A DNA stretch of 64,000 nucleotides, taken from positions 3,965,501 through 4,029,500 of the forward strand of contig NZ_CP089309.1 in assembly GCF_021228795.1 (NCBI RefSeq), written 5' to 3'. The translations under genes were made by a program, and so were the position numbers. Shown here one piece after another: positions 9,525-19,552 of this stretch (its first letter is position 1; every line of letters begins with the position of its first letter). The notes below the pieces were generated by a model. That model saw only the letters and a list, made by a program, of their open reading frames with translations, was not told the origin of the DNA and searched no databases. The stretch is from Thiocapsa bogorovii (lineage in GTDB: Bacteria; Pseudomonadota; Gammaproteobacteria; Chromatiales; Chromatiaceae).

Positions 9525-9904
9525 TTCTGATCCTCCTTCGCTGTCGGTTTTCGCTTAGCTCTCCATGGCCGGCAGCATCGGCCATGCAGCGTGAAGCAAT
9601 GGAATATTGGCAACTAATCGGCGCTTCCCTAGATCTCATTCAAATAGCGATTGGCGATCCCAGCGATAGTATGGGCCTTGTCGCGATCATTGAGGCCTCG
9701 CTCATAAGCGCGGCCAAGTCCGAGCCCAGGGCTTGGTGATAGACGTGCGGGGATTTGGCAGGACCCTCGAAATTTCATACCCTTGGAAGTGCAAACTGAC
9801 CGAGGGTTCGGAAAGATGTTCGAAGATCCTGCCGAGATTGACTTTAGACCAAGCGCGAGCGCGACGCTACCCGGCGGTTCGAGACCCGGCCGGGGGATCG
9901 TGGC
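9525..9904. other. Intergenic region with a possible gene-tail remnant
   Basis: No complete gene. The minus strand at about 9720-9629 reads LGRAYERGLNDRDKAHTIAG and ends ANRYLNEI before a stop. It resembles the tail of a lost coding sequence. The upstream part of that frame does not look coding. Confidence 0.35.
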
Positions 9905-11622
9905 GTGACGCGACGTACACGACTGGAGCAAGCCGAGTACATCGCGGCGGCCGAAGCACGGGTGGCGGCGGGGGAGACGCAACGCGGCGTGGCGGCCGCT
10001 GCGGGTATTGCGCGCAGCACCTTGCGGGAGTGGTGCGGGGAGGTCCCGCGCGGGGATCCGCCGACGGGCTTGACGGCCTTCGCGCGCACCCCGGACGGGA
10101 TCGCTTGGTTGCATCGGATGGTACTGGCGGCGCATTTCAGCATCACCTTGCGGGCGGCGTGCGGCGGGCGGCACCCGGCTGGTGAGCGAGTTCCTGGAGC
10201 TGAGCGGGCTGTCGGCCTTCGTCGGGGTCAGCGACGGTGCGCAGCAGGCACTCAATGTCGCCGTGGAAACGGCCGTGGTCGGGGTGGCCGAGGAGCAGCG
10301 CACCGCGCTTGCCGAGGGCATGGCGCCGCGTGCGGTGACGGTGTGCGAGGACGAAACCTTTCATCCTGGGATCTGCCTGGTGGCCATCGAGCCGGTGTCG
10401 AACTTCATCCTGCTGGAGCACTACGCCGCGGATCGCACCGCGGCGACCTGGACGGCCGCGCTGGAGGACGTCTGCACGGGGCTTGCCGTGGAGGTGATCC
10501 AGAGCACCGCCGACGAGGCCAAGGCGCTGCGTCGCCATGCCGAGACGGATCTCGGTGCGCATCATTCCCCGGACCTTTTTCACGGCCATCATGAGGTGTC
10601 GAAAGCCACCGCCCTGGCCCTGGCCCGCGCGGTGGACCGGGCCGAGGTCCGTGTGCTGGCCGCGCAGGCACAGTGGGAGGCCGAGCGCGCGGCGCAGCAG
10701 GCGTTCGAGGCGTGCGTGCCGCGCCCGCTCGGGCGTCCACCCGCCTTCGAGACCCGCATTGCCGCCGCCCTGAGCGCGCTGGTCGCAGCACAAGCCGAAC
10801 GCGACCGCGCGCGGGCGCGACAGACCGAGGCGCGTGAATTGATCCGCGAGCTCGGTGTGCTGTATCACCCGTACGATCCGCAGACCGGGCACGTCCAGCC
10901 GGTGGAGCGCGTGGCGGCGCGCTTTACCGAAGTCTGGTTGCGCCTGAAGAGACTGGCCGAGGCCGCCGAGCTGCCCGAGCGCGCTCGCGAACGCATCATT
11001 AAGGCCGAGCGCCTGACCGTGCAGTGGCTCGCCACGCTCGCGTTCTTCTTCGCTACCGTGACCGCCAGAGTCGAGGCCCTCGAACTCTCCCCGGAGTTGG
11101 AAGCGGCGGTCCTCGAGCAGCTCATCCCCGCGATCTACCTCGAGCGCGTGGCCGCCCGCAGCACCGCTGCCGAGACTCGAAACCGCGTGCAGGCGTCGAG
11201 TACCGCGTTGCTCGACGCGCTGCGGCGACCCGATCATCCGCTGCAGCGCCTCGCGCCCGAGGCAAGCGCACACGTCGAACAGGTCGCCGGCGCCTGCGCC
11301 GATCTGTTCCAATGCAGCAGTTCTTGCGTGGAAGGACGCAACGGCCAACTGTCGCTGCATCATCACGGGCGTCATCGTTTGAGCGACCGCAAGCTCGCCG
11401 CGCTCACGGGCGTGCACAACTTCCACATCCGCCGCGCCGACGGCACGACCGCCGCCGAGCGCTTCTTCGGGCGGACACACCGCGCTCTTCGAGCAGCTCC
11501 TCCTGCGCGTGCCCTTGCCGCCGCGACCGCGACGCCGCCGGCCACGCCCCCCCGAAACTGCCCTATTTAATGCCGGTCGCGGCCTGAAGGCGGTGGACGG
11601 GATAATGAACAAGGCCCTTTAG
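9905..11622 (+). pseudogene. DUF6399-like, transposase-associated gene with two frameshifts
   Basis: The N-terminus from the GTG at 9905 (MTRRTRLEQAEYIAAAEARV, then a helix-turn-helix segment RGVAAAAGIARSTLREWC) continues out of frame after about 10165 into a long frame that runs to about 11475. A second shift near there is needed to reach the natural end (ALFEQLLLRVPLPPRPRRRR, ending IMNKAL at the TAG at 11620). The C-terminal motif CVEGRNGQLSLHHHG and HNFHIRRADGTTAAERFFG is how I recall DUF6399-type proteins, which are common near IS elements. No terminal repeats were identified. Confidence 0.7.
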
Positions 11623-12491
11623 TCCATCGACCCGGAATAGTTAACATGACCACATTCTAAACCGTCGAGCAGAATCGTGACGCGACATTCTTGACATACT
11701 TCACCCACTGCCGCCGGTGACGTAAAGGGTATGGCCCATGCCAACCTACTATTCTCAAAAGCCCAAGATCGATTCAATGCGCTCAAATCGCGTTCTACCT
11801 CGGAACTCACGTCGGCGAAACGGACTTCTATCTTGTGCTCACCCGCGAGAAGACCTCTAAACCGGACGAGAATCTCGGGCTTGCGACCCCAGAAGCCTGC
11901 TCGTCCCCCGCCCGGTCCTTTGCACGTGTAGGGCTTTTCTCCCTCCATGTTTCCGATCTCTGAGCAGGTTTCAATGGACCAAACCGGCGGGCTCAAGCCA
12001 ACCCCCGACCGGCCGCCCCCTTCTTTCTCCCTCCAAGCGTTGAGTGCTCCCCACTGTTGGTTCGCCGTGCCGCCGCAGGGCCAGACTATCAGCCGCGCAC
12101 CGTCTTCACCCAACCCCCCCTCGACGTCTAGGCATCTGCCCGCAAGTCCCACGAGTTCCCCGCTACGTTCGGGGACCCAGCGTTGGCGCTCGGTACCGTC
12201 GCAGGAATCGATTACCACAGGCGCCCCGTCGATTTCGCGGCCTCGGATTACCGAGAGACATTTACCGCCGGGCCCAACGAGGCTTAGGTCTTGTCTGAAA
12301 TGCCACTGCTGATTCTCTCCGCCGTGGCACGGCCAAAGGATCACCGGCGTGCCGTTCCTTGTACTAGCCTCGTTTACGTCTAAACACTTACTCAGCTGGC
12401 CGACGATTTCCGCCGCCCCCACTACGTCTACACATGTGATAAAGAAGGCCCCGACGCCGGACAAAAACAGCGCTCCGAACGATCTTCCCAT
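11619..12491 (-). CDS. Secreted ricin-B-type lectin-domain protein
   Basis: The start is placed at the ATG at 12491, which has GAGGAGGG just upstream; an in-frame ATG at 12509 would place that ribosome site inside the gene. Residues 1-25 look like a signal peptide. Residues about 30-160 form a beta-trefoil lectin domain with several KCLDV/QQW units (SKCLDVNEAS, ENQQWHF, KCLSVIRG, RQRWVPE, RCLDVEGG, NQQWGAL). The C-terminal 120 residues (from WSIETCSEIGN) are a cysteine-containing region I do not recognise. Likely exported and carbohydrate-binding. It ends overlapping the pseudogene before it. Confidence 0.85.
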   Translation of the reverse strand: MGRSFGALFLSGVGAFFITCVDVVGAAEIVGQLSKCLDVNEASTRNGTPVILWPCHGGENQQWHFRQDLSLVGPGGKCLSVIRGREIDGAPVVIDSCDGTERQRWVPERSGELVGLAGRCLDVEGGLGEDGARLIVWPCGGTANQQWGALNAWREKEGGGRSGVGLSPPVWSIETCSEIGNMEGEKPYTCKGPGGGRAGFWGRKPEILVRFRGLLAGEHKIEVRFADVSSEVERDLSALNRSWAFENSRLAWAIPFTSPAAVGEVCQECRVTILLDGLECGHVNYSGSMD

Positions 12492-12664
12492 TGCTCCCTC
12501 CTCTAACATGCATCACAATTCACTGCTCATGAAAAAGCGCCCGTTTGAAAAATGCAAGGAAAACCACCTTTGCAAACAAAAGCATTTTAGTCACTGAACT
12601 CTGCCCGGCCACGCGCGGTATCGCTCTCCAATCTCCTTATTAGCCCCAGGATAGCACCCCATAC

Positions 12665-13979
12665 TAGTGCTGCAGAGTGAAACTCCCGAGACCGTTTGAT
12701 CAGTCATGCCGCGAGTGGCTTGCCCTGATAGGTCCAACGGAAAGGCTTGGCCAGGGTCTTATTGAAGAAGTCAATGAAATCGCTGATGCGTTTCTCGAGA
12801 TTCGCCAGCGAGGTGAAGTTGCCACGGTGCAGGACTTTGCGCGCCAGGATCGAGAACCACATCTCGATCTGATTGAGCCAGGAAGCGTGCTTGGGGGTGA
12901 AGTGAAAGACGATGCGATGGCTCGGATCGCTGAGAAAGGCGCTACGCGTGGCCATGGACTTGAGGATACCGTCACGCTCCTTGACACCCAAGTCGCCTTT
13001 GAAGTCGATGGCATCGGCGATGAGGCGTACGACTTCTTCGGAGCAGTGGATGTTGAGGTTGTCCATGATCAGGTGCCACTGGGTGTGGGCGGGGCGCTCG
13101 GCGAGCAGCGCCGCGAGATAGTCGGCGAAGTCCTGCGCGGTGCGCGTGGGACCGAGGCGGTAGAAGACCTGCCCGGTGACCACGCAGAAGGTGGCGATGA
13201 GGGTGAGCGTGCCGTGACGGATGTACTCAAATTCCTGCCGCTGCGGGCGTCCCGGGCGCATGGGCTGTGTCGGTGCCGCCCGCTCAAGGGCCTGAACCCC
13301 GGTCATCTCGTCGATGCTGCGCGTCTCGGTGCCCTCGGCGGCGCGCTGCGGCGCCAGGCGATAGGTCTCACAGACATCCCGACAGCGCTCGGCGAAGTCG
13401 CCGTTGCGCGGCGTGTTGATCCAGCCCTGCACGCGATGCGGCTTGAGATCGGCCTCGCGCAAGAAGCGTCCCACCGAATGCGAGGAGATGCTCTCGACGA
13501 TCCCGCGCGCGGTGGCTTCCTCGGCCAAGTCCGCATGGGTCCAGCGCGCCAGCTCCACCCCTTCGCGCATGGCCGGCTCGCACGCCAAGGCGATCAGCGA
13601 GCAGATCTGCTCGGGGGTGAAGGTCGGCGGGGTGCCCGAGCGCGGGTCATCGCTCAGCCGCTCGGCCACTGGCTGATCGGCGCGCTCACGCCAGCGTTGC
13701 ACCAACGAGCGGCTGACCTGCACGGTGGCCGCCGTCTTGCGCACGCCTTGGCCGGCGTCGGCGGCGAGAATGATCCGAGCGCGCGTGGCCAGTTGCTGCG
13801 GCGTCGTATGCTGACGTACCAGTGCCTCCAGTTGGGTGCGCTCTGGGTCGGCGAGGGAAACGGAAATCGGGGTACAGCGTGCCATCGGGTCAACTGCTCA
13901 TCTACGAAACTCCTTAAAGATAATAAGTATGCCGCCGACACCTCAGAAACGGTATTAGGACTTTCACTCTAGACCACTA
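12665..13979 (-). mobile_element. IS630-family element
   Basis: The terminal inverted repeats (TAGTGCTGCAGAGTGAAACT at the left; TAGTGGTCTAGAGTGAAAGT on the other strand at the right) agree at most positions. They start at TA dinucleotides at 12665 and 13978, as expected for the TA target duplication of this family. The length of about 1.3 kb is typical. Confidence 0.88.
12704..13885 (-). CDS. IS630-family transposase
   Basis: 393 residues. An N-terminal helix-turn-helix ([20 protein letters not shown]) is followed by a winged segment with [14 protein letters not shown]-like sequence. The DDE core has D in [10 protein letters not shown] in [10 protein letters not shown] and E in [13 protein letters not shown]. 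The single frame covers the whole element and appears intact. The large frame on the opposite strand is a shadow. Confidence 0.93.
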   Translation of the reverse strand: MARCTPISVSLADPERTQLEALVRQHTTPQQLATRARIILAADAGQGVRKTAATVQVSRSLVQRWRERADQPVAERLSDDPRSGTPPTFTPEQICSLIALACEPAMREGVELARWTHADLAEEATARGIVESISSHSVGRFLREADLKPHRVQGWINTPRNGDFAERCRDVCETYRLAPQRAAEGTETRSIDEMTGVQALERAAPTQPMRPGRPQRQEFEYIRHGTLTLIATFCVVTGQVFYRLGPTRTAQDFADYLAALLAERPAHTQWHLIMDNLNIHCSEEVVRLIADAIDFKGDLGVKERDGILKSMATRSAFLSDPSHRIVFHFTPKHASWLNQIEMWFSILARKVLHRGNFTSLANLEKRISDFIDFFNKTLAKPFRWTYQGKPLAA

Positions 13980-14235
13980 GACCTTACACCCATAGTGGTA
14001 GCCACCACGCAGGTTTAATAGAATCGGGCATCAGTTGCGTCGCAACCCGGAGGCTTTGTCCCGGGAACTGATCGGCCATACCTTCTCTCGATGGCATCAC
14101 AAGCAAACTTCAAATACGGCGAGCGATCGCATGCAGTAGGGCCCACTGCGCATACTAAAACCATTGAAGTTCGGATGCCAGCACAGAAATCGGGGCCGGG
14201 TGACCGCGGGTGATCGCTCACCCGCGGTTCCCACA

Positions 14236-14268
14236 GATCCGGACGTGCCCAATTCGGGCATCCGGCTC
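14236..14268 (-). ncRNA. Group II intron domain V
   Basis: The minus strand reads GAGCCGGATGCCC, a GAAT loop, then GGGCACGTCCGGATC, forming the 34-nt hairpin with a two-base bulge typical of catalytic domain V. The following inverted repeat ACCGCGGGTGA / TCACCCGCGGT is the probable domain VI. Confidence 0.85.
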
Positions 14269-14285
14269 CTCGGCCTAAACGTTCG

Positions 14286-15617
14286 CTACGTGGCATAAAG
14301 GCTGTGTATCGCACGCGCGGGCGGGAGGGGATGACGCTTGAGCAGACGGTTGAACGCCGGCCAATCGAGGCGCGTCGCATGCGAGCGACGGTTGAGCCAC
14401 TGATGCCAGCGTCTCTGGACCTCGAAGCGGAATCGCGACAGCGCTCGTGAGTTGCCGGTGATGCCGTAGTAGGCATTGTGGCCCTTGAGCTTGCGGCTCA
14501 GCGCCTGCTGTTGCTCCGGCACCGGTCGGTGACGGTTGTTCCGGCACCACTGTCCGATCTGCCGTAGCGCACGGCTGAAACGGGACTTGGCCGTCTTGCG
14601 TTGCACCACCCAACGCCCCTTTCGGGAGCGCCCCCAGTAGTGGGCGAAACCGAGCAGGTCGAAACTGCGTTCCCGTTGGGAGCCACACTCCGTGCCTGTC
14701 CGTGATGGACGACGAAAGTCCACCAGTCGGGTCTTCTCGGGGTGGAGTGTCAGCCCAAAGCGCTCGAAGCGCCTGGGCAGCACGTCCATCACCCGCCGCG
14801 CGTCCTCTTCCCGCTCGAAGGCCAACAGCCCGTCATCGGCGAAGCGGACCATGAAGGCCCGTCCGCGCAGGCGTGGCTTGACCTCCTGCTCGAACCAGCG
14901 GTCGAGCACTTCGTGCAGGTAGAGATTCGACACCAGCGGGCTGATCACGCCCCCTTGCGGGCTGCCCCGCTCGGGATAGCTGATCGCCCCGTCTTCCATG
15001 ACCCCGGCTTGCATCCACTTGCCCAGCGCGCGGCGGATGACGCCGTCACGTACCCGTTGGTCGAGAAAGGCGTTGAGATGGGTCCTGTCCATGCTGTCGA
15101 AGAAGGAGCGGATGTCGAGATCGATCACCCGGGCTCCGCCGATGTCCATCAGCCCCTTCCAGAGCGCTTCGAGCGCTTGATGCGCGCTGCGCCCCGAGCG
15201 GAAACCGTAGGAGCAGTCCAAAAAGTCCTGCTCGTACACCGGCTCCAGCACCATGAGCACCGCCCGCTGGAGCACTTTGTCCTCCAGGGTGGGAATGCCG
15301 ATGGGCCGGGTTGTGTTCTTCGCCCCTGCCTTGGGAATGTGCACGCGTCTGACCGGCGGCGCACGATAGCGACCGCTCTTGAACCGCTCGAGCAGGTCGC
15401 TCAGGTTCTCGTGCAGCCGTTGCTCGTACACCTCGGCCGTGACGCCGTCCACACCCACCGCACCATCCTTGCGCGTGCGCCGGTACGCCTCCTCCATCCA
15501 CATCAGGTCGATGTGGTGCGCCAGCGTCAGCAGTACCATCTGCGGCGCCCCGCTCGCCAATTCCGCGATCGCCTGTTGTCGCGTTGAGATGATCTCGCGA
15601 TCCAATGCCCGCGTCAT
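14286..15617 (-). CDS. Group II intron reverse transcriptase/maturase
   Basis: 443 residues. Reverse-transcriptase blocks include AVGVDGVTAEVYE, RPIGIPTLEDKVLQRAV, DFLDCSYGFR, VIDLDIRSFFDS, GSPQGGVISPLVSNLYL and the active-site FADDG (F in place of the usual Y). The C-terminal maturase region (RKLKGHNAYYGITGN) is present, and no H-N-H endonuclease domain follows. It promotes splicing and retrohoming of its own intron. The frame is intact. Confidence 0.95.
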   Translation of the reverse strand: MTRALDREIISTRQQAIAELASGAPQMVLLTLAHHIDLMWMEEAYRRTRKDGAVGVDGVTAEVYEQRLHENLSDLLERFKSGRYRAPPVRRVHIPKAGAKNTTRPIGIPTLEDKVLQRAVLMVLEPVYEQDFLDCSYGFRSGRSAHQALEALWKGLMDIGGARVIDLDIRSFFDSMDRTHLNAFLDQRVRDGVIRRALGKWMQAGVMEDGAISYPERGSPQGGVISPLVSNLYLHEVLDRWFEQEVKPRLRGRAFMVRFADDGLLAFEREEDARRVMDVLPRRFERFGLTLHPEKTRLVDFRRPSRTGTECGSQRERSFDLLGFAHYWGRSRKGRWVVQRKTAKSRFSRALRQIGQWCRNNRHRPVPEQQQALSRKLKGHNAYYGITGNSRALSRFRFEVQRRWHQWLNRRSHATRLDWPAFNRLLKRHPLPPARAIHSLYAT

Positions 15618-16266
15618 CTGTCCCTCCAGACGTGTGTTTAGACCGGTCGACCGCTTCCCTCGGGTGGGTCCTCTCGGGTGAGTTCCCCACCGTCCTCGGT
15701 ACTATCAGCCGACTCCGACGACTTAGCCGCCATCGCGCCGCACTTCGTTGCCTTCGCTTGGCGCTACCTTGTCTGCGATCCTCTTCGCGTCCGTCGGCCG
15801 GATCGCCTCCGACGGAGATCCGGGCCACTTCTAACGCGGCGCCCGTGCCGCGGCTTGACAAGGAGCGGCTGAGCCCTCCCAGGTTCCCGGGCGACCCTTG
15901 CGTACATGCCCTGCTCTTCGACCCCGGCGGAGCAGCCACACCCGGCCATCTCGGTGCGGTTGCTGTTGCCTTCCGCCCAGTTAACGACGTCGGCTCCGCA
16001 TTGTCTGCTTTCGAGGCTCAATCACACGGCCTGCACGCCCCCTGTGTACGCTTCGCAGCCGGGGTCACCCCCGCACCACGCAACACTCGGTTCCGGTGGA
16101 TGGCCAATCCTTACCGGTTCGGGACTTGTACCCGACGGGTCGCAACAAGAGGTTTCCGATTGCTCAACTTACTTTGGCTTTCTTCCCCCTCTTCCAGGCT
16201 TTGCCTGGCGCAATAACTGTTCAGGTCAGCTTGCCAAACAATGCCCTGGGAGGGTAAGTTTACGAC

Positions 16267-16801
16267 ATGCCTAAGCCGCCATCGACAACCGACAGTCCCG
16301 ACAACAAAGATGTCGAACTGGCGCGGTTGCGGGCGCAGAACGCCGAGCAGGCGAAACAGATCGCCGAGCTGCTCCAACGCATCCGCGATCTGGAAGCGCG
16401 CTTGTGCAAGGATAGCCACAACTCCAGCAAGCCACCGTCCTCGGATCCTCCGTTCAAGAAACCGCCGCCGCGCTCGCGCCGCGTGCGCAGCGGCAGGAGG
16501 CCCGGTGGTCAGAAGGATCATCCCGGCGGCACCCGAGCGCTGGTCGAGGATCCCGAGCACCGCATCGTTGTGCCCCTGGAGGGGCTTTGCAGCTGCGGGC
16601 GCGACTGCGCCTAGGTGGCTGTCGAGGTCTTGCCCGAGCGCCATCAGGTCATCGATCTGGTGGTGCACCGCGAGGTCACCGAGTATCGCGCCGTGACCGG
16701 CGTCTGTGCCTGCGGCCAGGTGCATCGCAGCGCCTTCCCGGAGGCGGTCGGTGCACCGGTGCAATACGGCCCCGGACTGTCGGCATTGGCGGTGTATTTG
16801 A
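16267..16801 (+). pseudogene. IS66-family transposase, N-terminal remnant with internal stop
   Basis: The ATG at 16267 begins a coiled-coil region (ELARLRAQNAEQAKQIAELL) and the IS66 hallmark NSSKPPSSDPPFKKPPPRSR. A TAG at 16612-16614 interrupts it, after which VLPERHQVIDLVVHREVTEY and the zinc-finger-like CACGQVHRSAFPEAV continue in frame. Similarity ends near 16801 (AVYLTDYQ), before the catalytic core. No tnpA or tnpB is present. It was truncated where it meets the AcrVA2-like gene. Confidence 0.85.
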
Positions 16802-17430
16802 CCGACTACCAAAACTCATCTCCCGGTCGATACGCTCTTTCATCTGCCCGAGTGGTGCGTCTACGTCGAGACACCTGGCCGACATTGGGCCGGGCGTGAT
16901 CTGCACGGATTCTGGGCACATCTCGACTACGAGGTCGACGGTGTCGCCGATGAGCTGCGCTTGGTGCTCGACTTTGCCGACACGCCCGAAACCGCCCTCG
17001 ATCCCGATCGTGGCCTGCTGCCGATCGTCTTCCTGCTCGGCGAGGGCTCGTTGGCGGATGCTCTGCAGCGGACCGCCGAGAGCGGCCGCCGGCGAGCGCC
17101 TGCCCCTGGGCTCTCGGGTGCATCGGCGAGCATTGGGGACGCGCAACGCGTCGCTGCGGAGCTCACGCCGCTGGTTGCGCTGCTCCTATATCTCTGCGCC
17201 GAGAACGCCGAGATCGTCGACGGTGAGCGCCGACCCGCCAACCCGATGCCGAAGCGCACCAAGGGCGGTCTGCGCCTGTTCGCTCCGGATGCGGCGACAG
17301 CTTGGGATGTCGGGGTCCGCTTGGGCGCGGCTTTGCGCCAAGCCAATCGCGAGACACCCGCCGATGCGGGCGAAGCGGAGGGTGCGAGCCGTAACGGGCC
17401 GCGACCGCATATCCGCAGAGCGCACTGGCA

Positions 17431-17438
17431 TATCTATT
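17431..17438 (+). repeat. 8-bp target duplication TATCTATT, first copy
   Basis: The same octamer recurs at 18492-18499 between the two IS1595-type elements and at 19553-19560 after the second. Eight-base duplications are normal for IS1595-family insertion. Confidence 0.95.
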
Positions 17439-18491
17439 CCTGATTAGCAAGGAAGTTCAGCCACGCGCCGGATCCACGGCTCCGGGCGCGGCGCGCAGGT
17501 CACCGCCGCCACCAACAGGCGGGTCGGCAGCGCCTGCAGATCGAAGCGGCGGTTAAAGCGATAGGCGATCGCGCCGAGGTAACGCTGGGCATACTTGCCG
17601 AAGTCGAAGCTATGATAAGCACCGCTGAAGCTGGTTTTGAGATTGCCCAGGACGGTGTTGATCCAGCGGAACATCGGCAGATCCTTGGGTTTGCGCGCAC
17701 CGACGACGGTCGGCTGGTGGGTGCAGCCGATGTCGGTGACGCCGGCGAAGCAGGCCAGGCCGTCGGAGATGACGGTGCTGGACGGGGCGAGGTTCGCGCC
17801 CGCCCAGTCGGCGATGGCGCTGCGGGTGAAGCCGGGCAGTCGGGTGAACTTGGCGCGCAGCGGATGGCCTTGGTCGTTGAGCGAGACCGCACCGATGAAG
17901 GGCACCTTGTTCTCGGAACCGCGCCCGACCGTGCCGCCGGCCAGTTCACCGCCGAGGTAGGCGTCGTCGACCTGCACGGTCCCGCACAGCACCGTGGCGA
18001 CCTCGCGCTCGAGCATCGCCTGCATCAGCTTGTGATGGATCAGCCAGGCGGTCGGATAGCTGACCCCGAGATCGCGTTTCAGGGCCAGGGCCGAGAGTCC
18101 GGTCTTGGCCTCGCCGATGAGATAAATCGCCAGGAACCACACGGTCAGCCCCAGCTTGGTGGCCTCGAACAGGGTCCCGGCGATCAGCGAGGTCTGATGA
18201 TGGCAGGCGTTGCATTGGAAGGTCTTGCGGGCGCTGCTTCGCAGCACGCAGTGCGCGGCAGCGCCGCAGTTCGGGCAGCGAAACCCGTCCGGCCAACGCG
18301 TGCGCTCCAGCGCCGCCTCGCACTGCGCCTCGGTGCCGAACTGTTGGAAGTGCTCGAACAACGACATCCCGTGCTGGAACTGGATCCGATTCATGGCCAT
18401 GGCAGACTCCGTCGGGTGGTGGACCTGCGACCAGTCTGCGCCCGCCGGTGGCTCATTCCGTGAGCCTGGCGGAAGATTCTTTCTAATCAGG
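17439..18491 (-). mobile_element. IS1595-type element, tandem copy 1
   Basis: 1053 bp bounded by CCTGATTAGCAAGGAAGTT and, on the other strand, CCTGATTAGAAAGAATCTT. TATCTATT lies on both sides. It appears identical to copy 2, which starts 1061 bp later. It is inserted in the AcrVA2-like gene. Confidence 0.95.
17444..18400 (-). CDS. IS1595-family transposase, copy 1
   Basis: 318 residues from the ATG at 18400 (MAMNRIQFQHGMSLFEHFQQ). The frame is open upstream through the element's end, but this start follows a plausible leader. An N-terminal zinc ribbon (CPNCGAAAHC and CNACHHQT) precedes a DDE-type ISXO2-like core (TVQVDDAYLGGEL, TVISDGLACFAG, and a C-terminal AYHSFDFGKYAQRY block). Intact. 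Confidence 0.93.
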   Translation of the reverse strand: MAMNRIQFQHGMSLFEHFQQFGTEAQCEAALERTRWPDGFRCPNCGAAAHCVLRSSARKTFQCNACHHQTSLIAGTLFEATKLGLTVWFLAIYLIGEAKTGLSALALKRDLGVSYPTAWLIHHKLMQAMLEREVATVLCGTVQVDDAYLGGELAGGTVGRGSENKVPFIGAVSLNDQGHPLRAKFTRLPGFTRSAIADWAGANLAPSSTVISDGLACFAGVTDIGCTHQPTVVGARKPKDLPMFRWINTVLGNLKTSFSGAYHSFDFGKYAQRYLGAIAYRFNRRFDLQALPTRLLVAAVTCAPRPEPWIRRVAELPC

Positions 18492-18499
18492 TATCTATT

Positions 18500-19552
18500 C
18501 CTGATTAGCAAGGAAGTTCAGCCACGCGCCGGATCCACGGCTCCGGGCGCGGCGCGCAGGTCACCGCCGCCACCAACAGGCGGGTCGGCAGCGCCTGCAG
18601 ATCGAAGCGGCGGTTAAAGCGATAGGCGATCGCGCCGAGGTAACGCTGGGCATACTTGCCGAAGTCGAAGCTATGATAAGCACCGCTGAAGCTGGTTTTG
18701 AGATTGCCCAGGACGGTGTTGATCCAGCGGAACATCGGCAGATCCTTGGGTTTGCGCGCACCGACGACGGTCGGCTGGTGGGTGCAGCCGATGTCGGTGA
18801 CGCCGGCGAAGCAGGCCAGGCCGTCGGAGATGACGGTGCTGGACGGGGCGAGGTTCGCGCCCGCCCAGTCGGCGATGGCGCTGCGGGTGAAGCCGGGCAG
18901 TCGGGTGAACTTGGCGCGCAGCGGATGGCCTTGGTCGTTGAGCGAGACCGCACCGATGAAGGGCACCTTGTTCTCGGAACCGCGCCCGACCGTGCCGCCG
19001 GCCAGTTCACCGCCGAGGTAGGCGTCGTCGACCTGCACGGTCCCGCACAGCACCGTGGCGACCTCGCGCTCGAGCATCGCCTGCATCAGCTTGTGATGGA
19101 TCAGCCAGGCGGTCGGATAGCTGACCCCGAGATCGCGTTTCAGGGCCAGGGCCGAGAGTCCGGTCTTGGCCTCGCCGATGAGATAAATCGCCAGGAACCA
19201 CACGGTCAGCCCCAGCTTGGTGGCCTCGAACAGGGTCCCGGCGATCAGCGAGGTCTGATGATGGCAGGCGTTGCATTGGAAGGTCTTGCGGGCGCTGCTT
19301 CGCAGCACGCAGTGCGCGGCAGCGCCGCAGTTCGGGCAGCGAAACCCGTCCGGCCAACGCGTGCGCTCCAGCGCCGCCTCGCACTGCGCCTCGGTGCCGA
19401 ACTGTTGGAAGTGCTCGAACAACGACATCCCGTGCTGGAACTGGATCCGATTCATGGCCATGGCAGACTCCGTCGGGTGGTGGACCTGCGACCAGTCTGC
19501 GCCCGCCGGTGGCTCATTCCGTGAGCCTGGCGGAAGATTCTTTCTAATCAGG
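18500..19552 (-). mobile_element. IS1595-type element, tandem copy 2
   Basis: 1053 bp, same orientation and apparently the same sequence as copy 1, separated from it by exactly one TATCTATT. The structure is therefore duplication-IS-duplication-IS-duplication. Confidence 0.95.
18505..19461 (-). CDS. IS1595-family transposase, copy 2
   Basis: Same 318-residue product as copy 1, with zinc ribbon and DDE core intact. The identity implies very recent tandem duplication, gene conversion, or an assembly artefact. Confidence 0.92.
   Translation of the reverse strand: MAMNRIQFQHGMSLFEHFQQFGTEAQCEAALERTRWPDGFRCPNCGAAAHCVLRSSARKTFQCNACHHQTSLIAGTLFEATKLGLTVWFLAIYLIGEAKTGLSALALKRDLGVSYPTAWLIHHKLMQAMLEREVATVLCGTVQVDDAYLGGELAGGTVGRGSENKVPFIGAVSLNDQGHPLRAKFTRLPGFTRSAIADWAGANLAPSSTVISDGLACFAGVTDIGCTHQPTVVGARKPKDLPMFRWINTVLGNLKTSFSGAYHSFDFGKYAQRYLGAIAYRFNRRFDLQALPTRLLVAAVTCAPRPEPWIRRVAELPC

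Larger units (their letters stand above)
14200..16145 (-). mobile_element. Group II intron with encoded reverse transcriptase
   Basis: Read on the minus strand, the RNA probably begins near 16145 at TTGCGACCCGTCGGGT, close to the GUGYG consensus. It carries a maturase gene in domain IV and ends with a domain V hairpin (14268-14236) and a domain VI hairpin (about 14228-14201). The span of about 1.95 kb is normal. The ends are inferred from secondary-structure motifs, so each could be off by some bases. It lies beside an IS66 remnant in the mobile region. Confidence 0.82.

Noticed and set aside
10143-11612. 489-codon minus-strand frame
   Set aside because: Antisense to the DUF6399-like sequence and lacking any domain pattern.
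12677-13972. 431-codon plus-strand frame
   Set aside because: Antisense to an intact IS630 transposase with all DDE motifs; GC-rich codon bias creates the shadow.
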